A stretch of DNA of 39,540 bases from a virus. The notes under the pieces are model-generated. The model saw nothing but the letters and a program-made list of their open reading frames with translations. It made no database searches and was not told the origin of the DNA. The first letter of the stretch is position 1. Each line of letters opens with the position of its first letter. The position numbers and the translations under genes were made by a program. Below, piece by piece: positions 12,433 to 22,048 of the stretch. The stretch covers positions 1 to 39,540 of IMG/VR virus record IMGVR_UViG_3300009081_000023, one strand, 5' to 3'.

Positions 12433-12579
12433 TTGTTTGAGATTACCGTTCCTCACGTCGCTCCCCCATGTCAACGCATGGAGGTCTACCCGCGTTCCCG
12501 CGTGTTCTTGGCCCGCACCGTGCGACTGGTGTACGCCCCTGGTTGCCCTGTGTCTCCCGACATGAGGGACTTGCTCTGA
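12433..12579 (+). CDS. possible small protein, unknown
   Basis: A 48-aa frame from TTG 12433, with an internal ATG at 12478 that would give 34 aa. The composition (EVYPRSRVFLARTVRLVYAP, then a Cys and DMRDLL) looks protein-like, unlike the low-complexity frames around it. There is no good ribosome site and the predicted late promoter overlaps its end. It could easily be a chance frame. Confidence 0.25.
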   Translation: MFEITVPHVAPPCQRMEVYPRSRVFLARTVRLVYAPGCPVSPDMRDLL

Positions 12580-12610
12580 GATGTGAAGACACTATACACG
12601 GTTGGTGTAT
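12571..12610 (+). promoter_or_regulatory. predicted late promoter overlapped by an inverted repeat
   Basis: TTGCTC (12571-12576), a 16-base spacer and TATACA (12593-12598). The -10 overlaps an inverted repeat ATACAC-GGTTG-GTGTAT (12594-12610), a probable operator. The following ATG is at 12622, so the leader would be very short and without a Shine-Dalgarno sequence. This is the only good promoter candidate ahead of the morphogenesis genes. Confidence 0.5.
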
Positions 12611-12621
12611 CATTTCAAATC

Positions 12622-13005
12622 ATGGCCGCAAAAAAAAGAGCAAAGAATAACGAACCAAAGTTTGATGCGTTCGGTCCAGCGAAAGCGGTCGTAAACAACG
12701 CCCGCGCTGTAGCCAACATGATTACCAACAGTTCGGGTCCTTCGATGAAAGCAGGACAGAAGCCAACCACTCCGAAGCCGAAGTCTTCGATGATGGCCGC
12801 CGCACCCAAGCCATACGTTGCTCCGTTCAAGAAGGCTGAGGCCCCACGCCCCGCCCCGAAGAAACCGTATGTTGCCCCGTACAAGTCGGAAACCCCGCAA
12901 GGTCCGCGCTCTGGTGGCAAGCCTTTGAACACGACACCTGTCCCGAAGCCGAAGAAGAACAAGCCAAAGGGCGGAGGTAAGAACGTCCCTGTTTGGAAGT
13001 TCTGA
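12622..13005 (+). CDS. basic Pro/Lys-rich protein upstream of terminase
   Basis: A 127-aa protein, very rich in Lys, Pro and Ala, from ATG 12622. It has a near-repeat PYVAPFKKAEAPRPAPKK / PYVAPYKSETPQ and a tail of KPKKNKPKGGGKN. It is likely disordered and would bind nucleic acid, like histone H1-type tails. It sits where a small terminase subunit is often found but shows no small-terminase fold. It might be a DNA-condensing or packaging accessory protein. No ribosome site is visible, so translation may be from a near-leaderless mRNA. Confidence 0.65.
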   Translation: MAAKKRAKNNEPKFDAFGPAKAVVNNARAVANMITNSSGPSMKAGQKPTTPKPKSSMMAAAPKPYVAPFKKAEAPRPAPKKPYVAPYKSETPQGPRSGGKPLNTTPVPKPKKNKPKGGGKNVPVWKF

Positions 13006-13019
13006 TATACGCTTCATAA

Positions 13020-14999
13020 ATGGGTACAAAACGAAGGGTTCCAGCGGAAGACAAGGCTAGGTTCTTCGCCGCCATAGCCGCAGGCTCCAACATCCGCGAA
13101 GCCTCCCGTATCGCAGGCATCCACTACAACACGGGCACGAACTGGATGGCCAAATCCAAAGAGGCAAAAGCCAAACTGGAAGTAGCGAAACTAGAAACCT
13201 CGAAAGCCAGGGGGTCTAGCGGTGGGAAACAGTACGAACAGTATGAACAGGACCTGGATGAGGCAGTCAATTTGCCGCCAGCCATCCCGCTAACACGGCT
13301 TTCCCCTAACGCCCAGCGTGGTTTAGAAGACTTCGACTTCTTCAGACGGTACTACTTGGGTCGTATGCCGTCCCCGTGGCAGGTAGAAGCCGCCGTTCGA
13401 CTGGTAGAAATGCTGGAATCAGAGGAAAAAGAGTTCGTTGTACTCAATGTTCCCCCTGGTGCAGGCAAATCTACGCTCTTTCACGACGTAGCGGTGTGGG
13501 CAATCGTAAGAAACAGGGCTATTCGTGTGATGATTGGCTCTATTTCGCAGGCAATGGCCAAGCAGTACAGCCGCCGCATCCGTGAAACCCTAGAAAGACC
13601 AGCACCGATACAGCCAGACGCCGAACTTGTACGCAAAGGTTTAGCACTAAATGCCGAAGGGTGTCTTTCTATCGACTATGGAAGGTTCAAGCCGTCCGAC
13701 AAGGGTGCTCTGTGGCGTGCAGAAGAGTTTGTGGTCGAACAGTTGGACGGCAACGGACTCGATAACAAAGAACCGACGGTACGAGCCTACGGTATCGACT
13801 CCGAGTACATCGGTCACCGCGCCGACTTGTGTCTCTTCGACGACGTGGCCTCCGTTGACAACGCCCGAGAGGGAGCAACGCGAGACAAACTGTTGGAACG
13901 CTGGGACCAGGTTGCTGAAGCCCGTGTCGACCCGTCAGGTCTACTGGCTGTAGTAGGCCAGCGCCTCAGTTCAGGCGACCTTTACGCCCACTGCCTCAAC
14001 AAAATCACCTATGACTTCGACGACGAAGAATACGACGGGGCTGACATCGAAAACCCCGAGGACATTCAGAAAAACGAACCTTTGAAACGCCACAAGTACA
14101 AGCACATCATCTACAAGGCGTACTACGAGGACCTGGATACTGGCCCCAAGTCACGTCGTTTCGACGCCGAACCATACCCCAACGGGCCACTCCTTGACCC
14201 CAAACGGCTTTCCTGGAAAGACCTGTCTTACATCAGGTACTCAAACCCCCGCACGTTCAAGGTGGTATATCAGCAGGAAGATGACGCAGATGACACCAAT
14301 CTCATCTCCCGAACCTGGATAACAGGCGGCCTCGGCCAAGACGGAGTGAACTACCAGGGCTGTATCGACAACGACCGTCAACCTGGATATATTCCCGAGG
14401 GCCTAACTCCACCCGTTATATCCATCATCTCGGTCGACCCGTCCCCCTCCCAGTTCTGGGGAATCCAATGGTGGCTATACCAACCCAAAACCAACCTGCG
14501 TTACCTCATCGACGTCGAGCGAATCAAACTCACCGCCGAAGAACTCCTCGGATACGACACCACTAGCGGGGAATATTCGGGTCTGTTGGAGGAATGGACT
14601 GACCGTGCGTTCGCATTCGGATACCCCGTATCACACATCATTGTTGAGGTCAACGCCGCCCAACGCTTCCTCCTCGCACACGACTTCGTCCGCAAGTGGC
14701 AAACCCGCAAAATGGTAAACATCATCCCCCACACCACACACCGAAACAAGTTCGACGAAAAACTCGGCATCGAAGCCCTACTCCCACCCCTCTACCGCTC
14801 AGGCGCAGTACGACTCCCATCTATGCGCGGAAACTGGAAAACCCTCGCACTCGTAGACGAACTCGTCAAATGGCATCCCGACAAAAAGAACGGCACCGAC
14901 CTAGTGATGGCCAACTGGTTCGCCGAACTTCACTTCCCGAACGTCGGAGGGTTCAAAGCACCACCGCGCCAATGGAGACCAACCTGGCTATTAGCATGA
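13020..14999 (+). CDS. terminase large subunit with N-terminal helix-turn-helix
   Basis: A 659-aa packaging motor. Residues 8-45 look like a helix-turn-helix (FFAAIAAGSNIREASRIAGI, then NTGTNWMAKSKEAK), of the kind normally carried by the small subunit. The ATPase has Walker A PPGAGKS (145-151), Walker B LCLFDD (270-275) and the coupling stretch VVGQRLSSGD (311-320). The nuclease half shows Asp473 (ISVDPS), Glu543 (IIVEVNAAQ) and acidic Asp residues near 621-627 (KNGTDLVMA). It cuts concatemers and drives DNA through the portal encoded next. No separate small subunit was recognised. Confidence 0.9.
   Translation: MGTKRRVPAEDKARFFAAIAAGSNIREASRIAGIHYNTGTNWMAKSKEAKAKLEVAKLETSKARGSSGGKQYEQYEQDLDEAVNLPPAIPLTRLSPNAQRGLEDFDFFRRYYLGRMPSPWQVEAAVRLVEMLESEEKEFVVLNVPPGAGKSTLFHDVAVWAIVRNRAIRVMIGSISQAMAKQYSRRIRETLERPAPIQPDAELVRKGLALNAEGCLSIDYGRFKPSDKGALWRAEEFVVEQLDGNGLDNKEPTVRAYGIDSEYIGHRADLCLFDDVASVDNAREGATRDKLLERWDQVAEARVDPSGLLAVVGQRLSSGDLYAHCLNKITYDFDDEEYDGADIENPEDIQKNEPLKRHKYKHIIYKAYYEDLDTGPKSRRFDAEPYPNGPLLDPKRLSWKDLSYIRYSNPRTFKVVYQQEDDADDTNLISRTWITGGLGQDGVNYQGCIDNDRQPGYIPEGLTPPVISIISVDPSPSQFWGIQWWLYQPKTNLRYLIDVERIKLTAEELLGYDTTSGEYSGLLEEWTDRAFAFGYPVSHIIVEVNAAQRFLLAHDFVRKWQTRKMVNIIPHTTHRNKFDEKLGIEALLPPLYRSGAVRLPSMRGNWKTLALVDELVKWHPDKKNGTDLVMANWFAELHFPNVGGFKAPPRQWRPTWLLA
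14223..14231 (-). repeat. short form of the dispersed motif
   Basis: CTGTCTTAC on the + strand, i.e. GTAAGACAG on the - strand, inside the terminase gene. It shares the 9-base core of the dispersed motif. Confidence 0.4.
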
Positions 15000-15041
15000 T
15001 ACTCTTGACCGCGGCTGTCTAAGACTAGGAGTTTCTGCTAA

Positions 15042-16865
15042 GTGCGAACCGTTGAAGAAATAGTTGCCCTCTACAACGAACGTGTAGAAGCACAAGGACC
15101 CGTACTATCCCGCATGCGCGAAGTACGCGACCTTGCCAACGGAGAAGTGGTCATCCCGCTGTCCGAACTGGACCGCAACGCCCGCACAAACGTAGCCAAC
15201 CTGCTCGTACAAGGCTTGGACCAAACCTCGATGCGTATCGCATCCACCATGCCAGCCCCATACTTCCCGCCACTCAAACCAGGCAACGGAGACAGCCAAG
15301 AACTTGCACGTCTCCGCAAGAAAGTTGTTCTGTCCTACTGGGACCACAACAAACTCAACATGAAGATGCGCCGCCGCGCACGCCACTTCCTCGCCTACTC
15401 GTCCAGCCCAGTAATTCTGCGCCCAGACTTCCAAAAACTCCAGCCCACCTGGTCAGTACGCAACCCACTTGACACTTTCGTGTCCCCTATGGAAGACCCA
15501 GACGCTCTCGTCCCAGACGATGTCATCTTTTCGTACCGCAAAACCTACAAGTGGCTGATGCGCAACTACGGAGAAATGGTCGTAGGACGTCTCCGTGTCG
15601 GCAAAGTCAAAGACGACACCATGTTCACCCTGCTCGAATACGCATGCGCCAACGAAATTGTTGTCTGCGTCATGGGAGCAGAATCACAGCCTTACTTCAA
15701 CAACATCGAACGCTCAGGCATGGAAGTCGTCGAACTCATGCGACTCCCTAACCGCACAGGCATGCCCCTCGCCGTCGTTCCCCAACGCATCTCGCTCGAC
15801 CAGCCACGCGGCCAATACGACGGAGTGCTCGGCATGTACTTCACCCGTGCACGCTTGCAGGCTTTGACAGAAATTGCTATCGAACGCGGCATCTTCCCCG
15901 ACGAATACCTGATTGCACGCCCAGGTGAGAACCCAGAAATCCTTCAGTTGGCGGACGGCAAGACAGGCCAGTTGGGTGTGGTCAAAGGCGGAGACATCCA
16001 ACAGTTGCAAACCAACCCTGGATACAAAACCGACACAGCCCTCGACCGTTTGGAGCGCCAGGAACGTCTTGAGGGTGCTATCCCCGCAGAGTTCGGTGGC
16101 GAATCCGCATCAAACATTCGCACTGGTCGCCGCGGCGAAAACGTGTTGGCCGCAACCGTCGACTTTCGAATCCAAGAAGCACAAGCAATTTTTGAGCAAG
16201 CATTGTTCGAAGAAGATAAGATTGCTATCGCAATCGAAAAAGCGTACTGGGGTTCAAGCAAAAAGTCGTTCTTCATCCCAGGTCGCGTGACAGGGGGAAT
16301 GACTCACTATGTCCCGAACAAAGCGTTCGAAACAGACTTCCACTACGTCACGTATCCTTCTAGCGGCGCTGACGTCAACGGCCTTATCGTTGGTTTGGGT
16401 CAGCGTCTCGGCACTGGTCTCATGTCGAAAGAATCTGCACGCGAAGCAGACCCGCTCATCACAGACCCAGAGTTCGAGAAGGACCGAATTACTGCGGAGT
16501 CAATGGAGGCCGCTCTTCTGTCCAGCATCCAAGCGCAAGCCGCGGACCCCAACGGCCCTTACCAGCCAGACGACCTTGCTTATCTTACGATGCTCACCGT
16601 TGAAAAAAACATTCCTATCTACAAGGCTGTGGAAATGACGCAGAAACGTGCACAGGAACGACAGGCCGCACAAGCACCGCAGGGTGCGCCAGAAACAATG
16701 CCTGGTTTGGCAATGCCTGGTATGGGGGCAGAAATGCAGGCCGCACCCGCGGGCCCTCCTGGGATTGAAGGACTGCTCGCCCAGTTGGAAGGCGGACCAG
16801 AAGCCGCCGTCACCCGTCAACCCAACACACCAGGAGCGGTCCTCAGCCTACAAGGGAGACTGTAA
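15042..16865 (+). CDS. portal protein
   Basis: A 607-aa protein from GTG 15042 with AGGAG 10 bases upstream. It follows the terminase. The N-terminal helical part and the stem region show portal-type patterns: DQTSMRIASTMPAPYFPPL, RRRARHFLAYSSSPVILRPDF, NPLDTFVSPMEDPDALVPDD, and a C-terminal helical region ending in Pro/Met/Gly-rich low complexity (from about residue 545). It forms the dodecameric DNA gate at the head vertex. The long C-terminus is typical of podovirus-like portals, where it may extend into a barrel. Confidence 0.85.
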   Translation: MRTVEEIVALYNERVEAQGPVLSRMREVRDLANGEVVIPLSELDRNARTNVANLLVQGLDQTSMRIASTMPAPYFPPLKPGNGDSQELARLRKKVVLSYWDHNKLNMKMRRRARHFLAYSSSPVILRPDFQKLQPTWSVRNPLDTFVSPMEDPDALVPDDVIFSYRKTYKWLMRNYGEMVVGRLRVGKVKDDTMFTLLEYACANEIVVCVMGAESQPYFNNIERSGMEVVELMRLPNRTGMPLAVVPQRISLDQPRGQYDGVLGMYFTRARLQALTEIAIERGIFPDEYLIARPGENPEILQLADGKTGQLGVVKGGDIQQLQTNPGYKTDTALDRLERQERLEGAIPAEFGGESASNIRTGRRGENVLAATVDFRIQEAQAIFEQALFEEDKIAIAIEKAYWGSSKKSFFIPGRVTGGMTHYVPNKAFETDFHYVTYPSSGADVNGLIVGLGQRLGTGLMSKESAREADPLITDPEFEKDRITAESMEAALLSSIQAQAADPNGPYQPDDLAYLTMLTVEKNIPIYKAVEMTQKRAQERQAAQAPQGAPETMPGLAMPGMGAEMQAAPAGPPGIEGLLAQLEGGPEAAVTRQPNTPGAVLSLQGRL

Positions 16866-17240
16866 ATGTCCGACGCAGGATACGCACAACGCACAGACCT
16901 ACTCGCACCGAAAGCCGCACCAGGCCAAACCTACGGTGAGGCTGGACAGCAGATTGCCGCACAGAAAGCGGTACCGATGGGCAACCCCACGCCTTCCGTA
17001 CAGCAGACACCGCGCCCACGCCCAGGCCAGTTCGGTCCACTAGACCGCCCGACCGAACGCCCCGACGAACCGCTCACCGCAGGAGCCCCGTTCGGTTCAG
17101 GGCCAATGCCGCAAGCCAACGCATACATGGGACGCCGCAACGCCGACCCAGTGCTCGACGAACTTCGTGCTCTGTACGCCTCCTATCCGTCAGACGAACT
17201 TGCTGACATGCTGGACTCTTATCTTCGCGAAGGATACTGA
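16866..17240 (+). CDS. Pro-rich protein after portal
   Basis: A 124-aa protein whose ATG follows the portal stop with no gap. The first 90 residues are Pro/Gly/Ala/Gln-rich and likely disordered (GQTYGEAGQQIAAQKAVPMG); the last 30 form a helix-turn-helix-like acidic segment (PVLDELRALYASYPSDELAD). Short Pro-rich proteins just after the portal are common in actinophages and of unknown role, perhaps a portal or ejection-protein adaptor. It overlaps the next start. Confidence 0.7.
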   Translation: MSDAGYAQRTDLLAPKAAPGQTYGEAGQQIAAQKAVPMGNPTPSVQQTPRPRPGQFGPLDRPTERPDEPLTAGAPFGSGPMPQANAYMGRRNADPVLDELRALYASYPSDELADMLDSYLREGY

Positions 17241-20200
17241 TGGCCGTATTTGGCGCATTTGACCCTACAGACGAAGACAATCTTGATAAAGAAGCACAAG
17301 ACGCAATCTCGACTGTAAGCAATCTCGGCAAAAACACCACCCCACAACAGGCGCAAATGCTCGCGGACCTGTACAAAAAGATGCCTTGGGTTGCACCGAA
17401 GGTGCTGTTGGACGCATCAAAGAACCCGAACTTGTCACCACAGGCACAGCAAGTTATTGCTAACGCGGGCGCCACCCAGTACATCAAACAGAACGACCCT
17501 AATAATCCAGAGAAAAAGAAGGGTTGGTGGGACCGCAACGTATACGACAAGGTGAAGTCTGTGTCCCGTTGGACGTTCGCTGGCCTTCAGTTCGCACCCG
17601 ACGTAGCACAGAACGTAGCGTCACAAATTTTCTCTGGCAACGACCCCGACGGTATTGACGGATGGTTCAAGTCCACCCAGTTGGGCACCATGGTCGGCGG
17701 CGATGACGCTGGAGAAGGATTCTTTTTCGGTGGCAAAGCCGCAGACGAACAGGCCCGCCGTGCCCGCGAGTTCCGTGGCACCATCAACGGCCATGCCTGG
17801 ACCATCGGACGTGGCGCCGCAGACCTTGTCTTCACCCCAGGAAGCAAGCCATACTCCCTGCTGTCAGGGTTCCTTGATGCCTCCGTACAAATTTTTGCCG
17901 ACCCAACCCTGTACGCGGGGCAGGCACTAAAAGCCGCCAAGACAGGTGAGGCCGCCAAAGGCGTGTGGGGCACCCGCAAAATTTCTCAAGTCATCGCCGA
18001 CGCCGCAGTAGAAAAAGGCATCGTTCAAACCGACAAGATTCCTCAACTCACCAAGGAAGCCGCTGAGGCCGCCGCACGAATCAGCCGAGGCGAAATCGGA
18101 ATCAACTCCGCCGAAGCCATCTCATTTGTCGACTCCGACTACTTCCGTTGGTTTGACAAGAACAACAAAGCAGTCCGCCTCTCCGAACGATTCGCAGGGT
18201 ACGCCTCTGAAGCAACAGCAAAAGCAGTTGGCCTTTCCGACGAAGCAACAGAAATCGAACGTGGCAAAGCCGCACTCAAAATCATGCAGGACTTCCGTGG
18301 ACGCATCGACGGAGAAACAGCCATGCGCCTTGCCGCCGCAGACAGCCCACTCAAAGTCAAGGCTGTACTTGCAGAAGCCGCAAGCCAACTTGGGCGAGAA
18401 ACAAACAGCGTTATCATCCCACGCCAAATCGGAAACATCCGAGGTGCAGGCGCAACCTATGCGGCCCGCGAACTTGCCCGCGAACGTGTACCGCTATGGC
18501 GCAACATCCGACACAGTTCTTGGTGGGAACAAATCCCAACCGAAGGCGCAATCGTCAACGGCTCCAGCCTCGACCGCGCCAAGTCCATTCGCACCATGGA
18601 CCAGTGGATGCGAGGCATCGGATACCACACCGCCAAAACCGCAGACTACGAAAACTTCATGGGTAAAACTGTCGCCTACCTATCAGACACCGACGGCGCG
18701 AAGCGCAACATTCGGTTCGAAAAACTGTACGACGAGTTCGTAGAAAAGATTACAGAGTTTGCTGGCGGAGACAAGGCCATCGCCACCGAAACCACACGCC
18801 GTCTCCGCGACGAACTTGCAAAAGTGCGAACCTACGCAATCGACAACGCTGGCCTGCCCGACGACGGTGGGCTTGTCCAGATGCTCCGCCAGTACATTCC
18901 CGACAAGGTTCTAGAAAAGTTCAGTCCAGATGAACTAGACAACCTGAAAACAAACGGACCAGGCGCACTCATCGAACTTGTCGACAAGACCCTTGTCCTT
19001 CCCGACTTCCGCAAGTATCGCGCCATCGTCGGCAACCCCGTCACCCGTAACGCCCTTCGCACCCGCGCTGGAGACGAGCGTGTTTTGGTGGCTGTTACCA
19101 ACCAACTTCAGCAAGAAGTCTGGAAACCACTTGTGCTTGCCACTGGTGGATACGTGGTCCGCAACATGATTGACAGCCACATCCGTATCGCCGCCCGCGG
19201 ATACCAAAGTTTCTTCACCCATCCCTTCCAATTTATCCAGACAGTCATCGGTTCACGCTACGTCGGACCACTAAACAGGCCAACCGACAAGTTCGGTCGT
19301 GTGCTCGCCCGCACCTTCGAAGAAATGGACAGCGACGAAATCTCAGAAAGCCTCGCAGGAATCTGGGACGACTACTCCAGGGCTACAAACAAGACTGTTT
19401 ACAACCACCTCAAAGACCCGTTGTTGGCCAACGAACGCCAGTTCCGTGGAGAAAACTTCGCCATTGTCACCCGCCAAGGTGACCGTGCCGCCCACACCAC
19501 TGGGTATATCGACAGCATTGGACAGGTCGCTACCGACCCTATCCTCCAGCAAATGTCCCGATACTGGCGTCTTCCGCGCGATGAGCGAAACGCCAAACTT
19601 ATCGAATGGATGGAAAACACCGCCGAAGGCAAACGGGCCAAGGCTGACGTTCTGGACTTCTTCTCCTCTGGGGTGCGTCTTCCCCACCACCGCACAGGCA
19701 AAAACTTTTACGTCACTTTTGACCAGGCCAGTGACAACGAAAAAATCATGGCATGGCTTGAAGGACCAACCACCGCACGAATCCAAACCCTCATCAACGG
19801 TGACGAGGACATGCGCTTCATCGTCCAGCACGACCGCGTCCCCCTCATCGAAACAGTTGAACTTCCCAACGGGACCAAGCAGACCCAAGTTGCCCCTCTC
19901 GTAAACAACCAGCGCTTAGACACCCTGACGCCAATAGAACCAGGCAAACCGCTCGACGTCGGAAGTGTTATCAACATGGGCAACGGCAACGAGGGCGTCA
20001 TCACTGACATTCGCACCATCCAAATCAAAGACCCATTCAACCCAGGTGTAGTCGTCGACGAGCAGATTGCTGACGTTCAGCCAGTCTTCAAGGGTGCCGC
20101 GTTTACCCGCCGCAAGAACGACCCGACCCTGTTCGGGACAGAAGAACTCCGTCGCATGGTCGACATCAAAGGCGATGAAGGAATCTTGCCTCAGTTTGTA

Positions 20201-22048
20201 AAGCGCGCAGAACGAATCGAAAAAGGAAAAACCGTTGGCCTCGATAAACTCAGTGGCGCCCTCGACACAGGGGTGCGCTGGTTTTTCGGTGGCATTGTAG
20301 GTACCGCACAAAAGAACCTGGAACGCTCCCCGTTCTTTCGTCAAGCCTTCTACAAAGAAGTCGCCGACAGCGCAATGATGCTGTCCCGAGACGAACAACT
20401 CAAGTTGCAAAAGCAGATAACCGACTATGTGGCCGACCTCAACCAGGACCTTTCCCGCAAGGGTTTTGCCAACCTGACTGAAGAACGCTACGTCGGCGGC
20501 AAAGACATCTACAACAAAATCTTCGGCACAGCCGCCACGGGTGACGCAACCATCGACGACCTCCAGAACTTTGCGTCCGCCGTAGCCCTCTACGACGTCG
20601 AACGAACCCTGTACAACGCGGCAGAAAAGTCCAACTTCGAAGACATGTTCCGCATCGTCGCCCCATTCGCAACCGCTTTCCGCGAGACTTTAGGAAAGTA
20701 CAGCCAGTTCCTCATCGAAGACCCGAGCCGCATCCGCAAGACCCAACTCGCTGTCAACGCCATGACCTACGACAACGATGACCCAGACGACTTCATCTCT
20801 GGGTTCTTCGACAAAGACCCTGTCGACGGCAAAAGCGTGTTCAATGTTCCTATCGGCGGCTGGGTTGGTGGCATCCTCGCGTTCCCGACCAAGGGCCCAT
20901 TCCAGGTGTCGAACCTTCCTGGGTTCGGGCCAGTCGTACAAATCGCCGCGTCCAGCCTCCTTCCAGACACACCGAAACTCGATGACTTCCGTAAGTTTGT
21001 TTTGCCATACGGTGAACAGAACCTCAGCGCCATTCTCCCCGCCTGGGCGCGCCGCGGTTTCGAAGCCGTCAAAGCCGACACCACCAACGCCGCTTCAATG
21101 TTCGGCCAAACCTACGTGGACACCATCAAGTATCTGATGACCACAGGCAAATACGACACCAGTAACCCAGACGAGATGGCGCAACTCTACGCTGACGCTA
21201 AGGGCAAAGCCCGCAACCTGACCATCCTCAGGTCGTTCTTTCAGTTCATGGGCCCAACCTCACCGCGCCTCGACTTCCGTGTCGACCTCGAAAACGGTGA
21301 CGTCCTGGCGTCCAGCATCGCTGAAGCCTGGTACGACATGCGAAGCGAAAACCCAGACACAGCAGTCGAACGGTTCATCGAAACCTTCGGCGAAGAAGCA
21401 TTCTCCTACATGGGTTCCAAGACCCGTGCGGTAGCAGGTGGTGTCGAAAACACCGAAGCATTCCGCGAATGGCAAATCGAAAACGGTGACCTGTTCGAAC
21501 AGTATTCCAACGTGGCTGGCTACCTTGCCCCAGGCGGAGACATATTCTCGTTCCAGGCTTACAACCGCGCGTTGCAGGCTGGCCTCACCAGGAGACTTAG
21601 CCCAGTAGAAGTGAAAGAAGCCGCAGACTATGTCATCGGCAATTTCTACTACCGTCGCAAACGCGACGCTATGGGAGACACGTTGAGCGATGAACAGCGT
21701 GCATGGTTGGGCAGGTACCGAGAAGTAATCAACAAGAAGTTCCCTGGGTTCCCTGTGTCGGCCCAGTTCAATCCGAACCAGTTGGATGATGACATTTCTG
21801 ACTTGCGTCGCCTCACCTCGGATGCCCGTGTGGCCGACAACCCGACCGCCGCCAGTATCGCCAAGTACATCAACTACCGTGACCAAGCGCTTGCCGAGGC
21901 CGAGAAGGTCGGTCTTACGACCTTGGATTCCAAGCAGGCGGCCCCGTTGCGGGACTGGTTGAGTAGTATTGCTCGCGTACTCATCGACGAAAACCCTGAG
22001 TTTGCAAGAATCTATACTGACAAGTTCTCCCCAGAGGTAGACAAATGA
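17240..22048 (+). CDS. giant internal virion/ejection protein candidate
   Basis: At 1602 aa this is the largest protein of the phage. It is mostly helical with many charged residues and no long transmembrane segment. Landmarks are WWDRNVYDKVKSVSRWTF near residue 95, AARELARERVPLWRNIRH near 415, LATGGYVVRNMIDSHIRIA near 635, and a C-terminal region with YVIGNFYYRRKRD. It lies between portal and scaffold, where podoviruses place large core or ejection proteins that leave the capsid with the DNA. No lysozyme or polymerase motif was seen. The C-terminal regions of the next genes share its helical style. Confidence 0.6.
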   Translation: MAVFGAFDPTDEDNLDKEAQDAISTVSNLGKNTTPQQAQMLADLYKKMPWVAPKVLLDASKNPNLSPQAQQVIANAGATQYIKQNDPNNPEKKKGWWDRNVYDKVKSVSRWTFAGLQFAPDVAQNVASQIFSGNDPDGIDGWFKSTQLGTMVGGDDAGEGFFFGGKAADEQARRAREFRGTINGHAWTIGRGAADLVFTPGSKPYSLLSGFLDASVQIFADPTLYAGQALKAAKTGEAAKGVWGTRKISQVIADAAVEKGIVQTDKIPQLTKEAAEAAARISRGEIGINSAEAISFVDSDYFRWFDKNNKAVRLSERFAGYASEATAKAVGLSDEATEIERGKAALKIMQDFRGRIDGETAMRLAAADSPLKVKAVLAEAASQLGRETNSVIIPRQIGNIRGAGATYAARELARERVPLWRNIRHSSWWEQIPTEGAIVNGSSLDRAKSIRTMDQWMRGIGYHTAKTADYENFMGKTVAYLSDTDGAKRNIRFEKLYDEFVEKITEFAGGDKAIATETTRRLRDELAKVRTYAIDNAGLPDDGGLVQMLRQYIPDKVLEKFSPDELDNLKTNGPGALIELVDKTLVLPDFRKYRAIVGNPVTRNALRTRAGDERVLVAVTNQLQQEVWKPLVLATGGYVVRNMIDSHIRIAARGYQSFFTHPFQFIQTVIGSRYVGPLNRPTDKFGRVLARTFEEMDSDEISESLAGIWDDYSRATNKTVYNHLKDPLLANERQFRGENFAIVTRQGDRAAHTTGYIDSIGQVATDPILQQMSRYWRLPRDERNAKLIEWMENTAEGKRAKADVLDFFSSGVRLPHHRTGKNFYVTFDQASDNEKIMAWLEGPTTARIQTLINGDEDMRFIVQHDRVPLIETVELPNGTKQTQVAPLVNNQRLDTLTPIEPGKPLDVGSVINMGNGNEGVITDIRTIQIKDPFNPGVVVDEQIADVQPVFKGAAFTRRKNDPTLFGTEELRRMVDIKGDEGILPQFVKRAERIEKGKTVGLDKLSGALDTGVRWFFGGIVGTAQKNLERSPFFRQAFYKEVADSAMMLSRDEQLKLQKQITDYVADLNQDLSRKGFANLTEERYVGGKDIYNKIFGTAATGDATIDDLQNFASAVALYDVERTLYNAAEKSNFEDMFRIVAPFATAFRETLGKYSQFLIEDPSRIRKTQLAVNAMTYDNDDPDDFISGFFDKDPVDGKSVFNVPIGGWVGGILAFPTKGPFQVSNLPGFGPVVQIAASSLLPDTPKLDDFRKFVLPYGEQNLSAILPAWARRGFEAVKADTTNAASMFGQTYVDTIKYLMTTGKYDTSNPDEMAQLYADAKGKARNLTILRSFFQFMGPTSPRLDFRVDLENGDVLASSIAEAWYDMRSENPDTAVERFIETFGEEAFSYMGSKTRAVAGGVENTEAFREWQIENGDLFEQYSNVAGYLAPGGDIFSFQAYNRALQAGLTRRLSPVEVKEAADYVIGNFYYRRKRDAMGDTLSDEQRAWLGRYREVINKKFPGFPVSAQFNPNQLDDDISDLRRLTSDARVADNPTAASIAKYINYRDQALAEAEKVGLTTLDSKQAAPLRDWLSSIARVLIDENPEFARIYTDKFSPEVDK

